Below are positions 63,160 through 64,000 of a stretch of 64,000 nucleotides of DNA, piece by piece. Position 1 is the first letter of the stretch, and every line of letters starts with the position of its first letter. A program made the translations under genes and the position numbers. This stretch comes from Aurantimonas coralicida DSM 14790 (lineage in GTDB: Bacteria > Pseudomonadota > Alphaproteobacteria > Rhizobiales > Rhizobiaceae). Below the pieces are notes generated by a model. That model was not told the origin of the DNA. It did no database searches and saw only the letters and a program-made list of their open reading frames with translations. The stretch spans positions 248,001-312,000 of the forward strand of contig NZ_ATXK01000002.1 in the NCBI RefSeq assembly GCF_000421645.1, written 5' to 3'.

Positions 63160-63914
63160 CGGTCGAATTCCTCCTCAAGAATGCTGTCGTCGGCACCGGC
63201 GCCGCGCAATGCAAAGAATGCCAGGTCGCGGGCGATGGTCCGGCGATCGTCCGCCGTCTCGCCGTCCCGCTCCCGATACCAGAAGACCGGCGAGTTGATC
63301 ACCGCCAGGAATGTCTTGCCCGCCAGGGAGATGTCGCTCGTCGCCGGCAGGTCGCCCTGGGTCCGCGCCTCGGCGATCACCCCGCGGAACAGTGCCTCGT
63401 AGCGGTCCCGCTCGGCGATCAGCGTGTCGAGCGACGCCTTGTCCTCCGGCGTCGTCGGGTTGTTGAGATGCCGCGAGACGCCCTGCAGGATCACCAGCTG
63501 GAAATGGACCTCGTGCATCATCGTCATGATGTGGGCCTCGGCCATGGCCCGCAGCCGCGTCACCGCCCGGTCGCGCGACTGGGCATGCGGGGTGACGGCG
63601 GCGAAATCCAGCGCCATGCCGTGCTGGCAGACGTCGAAGAACAGATCGTTCTTCGAGCGGTAGTAATGATAGACGATGCCCTTGGTCGCGCCCATGCGGC
63701 GGGCGACGTCGTCGATGGACGCCGCCGCATAGCCGCTTTCGCCGAAAGCCCGGGCCGCGGCGGCCAGGATCGCCGCCCGCACGCCGTCCGGATCGCCATC
63801 GCCGCCGCGCGCCGCCACGAAGTCCCGGTCGCGCCGCGAGCGCGACGGCGCCGCCGCCCGGCGCGGCCGGGCCCCGGTCTCCTGAGTGTCGCCTGTGGTT
63901 CTCGCGCTCGTCAT
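63156..63914 (-). CDS. TetR-family regulator
   Basis: A 252-residue regulator. A long Arg/Ala-rich N-terminal tail (about 35 residues) precedes the HTH ILAAAARAFGESGYAAASIDDVARRMGATKGIVYHYYRSKNDLFFDV. The C-terminal ligand domain is helical. Two starts are possible: ATG 63932 lies inside a perfect palindrome, and ATG 63914 lies just downstream of it. I prefer 63914 because the palindrome is likely the operator. It should control its own gene and the acyl-CoA dehydrogenase. Confidence 0.85.
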   Translation of the reverse strand: MTSARTTGDTQETGARPRRAAAPSRSRRDRDFVAARGGDGDPDGVRAAILAAAARAFGESGYAAASIDDVARRMGATKGIVYHYYRSKNDLFFDVCQHGMALDFAAVTPHAQSRDRAVTRLRAMAEAHIMTMMHEVHFQLVILQGVSRHLNNPTTPEDKASLDTLIAERDRYEALFRGVIAEARTQGDLPATSDISLAGKTFLAVINSPVFWYRERDGETADDRRTIARDLAFFALRGAGADDSILEEEFDR

Positions 63915-63929
63915 CCTGTCGCCACTGGA

Positions 63930-63945
63930 CATACTCGCGAGTATG
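63930..63945. promoter_or_regulatory. TetR operator candidate: perfect 16-bp palindrome
   Basis: CATACTCGCGAGTATG is an exact palindrome directly upstream of the chosen TetR start. On the minus strand a consensus -35 hexamer TTGACA (63953-63948) stands next to it, so a bound repressor would cover the promoter. Confidence 0.65.
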
Positions 63946-64000
63946 ATGTCAATTGCGGCACGAAGGATTTCGCGTCGCGCCGTCGCCGGACGGGCGCCGA

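Overview
The window is GC-rich chromosomal DNA that reads as an alphaproteobacterium, most likely of the Rhizobiales (Hyphomicrobiales). Indications are the gene content and style: ATGA and TGATG overlaps inside operons, an infC gene whose natural start is ATT, a BTLCP-type cysteine peptidase, a RibB with a degenerate RibA domain, the asnO-ngg osmoprotectant operon, a PcaQ-controlled protocatechuate operon and a CtrA-type TTAA-N7-TTAA box. No rRNA, tRNA, CRISPR array, prophage or insertion sequence was seen. About 70 protein genes fill almost all of the sequence.

Layout. 1-8175: a P450 cut by the left edge, a thioesterase, gyrB, a GreA/GreB-type factor, a DUF3563 mini-protein, an ABC-2 exporter and 6-phosphogluconate dehydrogenase. 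8182-11580: an arsenic resistance operon on the minus strand (arsR, two unrelated arsenate reductases, arsH, arsB) behind a palindromic operator. 11663-17049: a potassium channel with a zinc ribbon, a SelW-like protein, DUF427 and glyoxalase-type proteins, betB, and an ECF sigma/anti-sigma pair. 17142-19760: a chemoreceptor and a 52-residue membrane protein. 19878-24981: the complete branched-chain 2-oxo acid dehydrogenase operon (E1 alpha, E1 beta, E2, E3).

25083-36513 is a translation and envelope block: murA, infA, maf, yacG, then infC, rpmI, rplT, pheS and pheT. It is interrupted by a cysteine peptidase, a hydrolase and a minus-strand PAS-like regulator that has lost, or never had, a DNA-binding domain. 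36613-41605 holds a REP-like hairpin, a methyltransferase, comM behind a CtrA-type box, a polytopic transporter and trhO. 41621-47230 is the 4-hydroxybenzoate/protocatechuate operon (pobA, a CatIJ-type CoA transferase, pcaG, pcaH, pcaC) with divergent pcaQ. 47348-54167 mixes small exported proteins of unknown function, ribB, queF, a LysR regulator, fdhD and a deacetylase lipoprotein. 54271-59019 is the N-acetylglutaminylglutamine amide osmolyte operon. 59176-63914 carries two MDR oxidoreductases, a BrnT/BrnA toxin-antitoxin pair with its own palindromic operator, an acyl-CoA dehydrogenase and a TetR regulator with a perfect palindrome at its start.

Most of the window is housekeeping and catabolic sequence whose families are known. 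I found no convincing large undescribed system. The best leads are small: a run of three perfect hairpins at 4722-4838, the HTH-less regulator that splits the infC-rpmI cluster, the channel-zinc ribbon fusion, and several uncatalogued operator-like palindromes.
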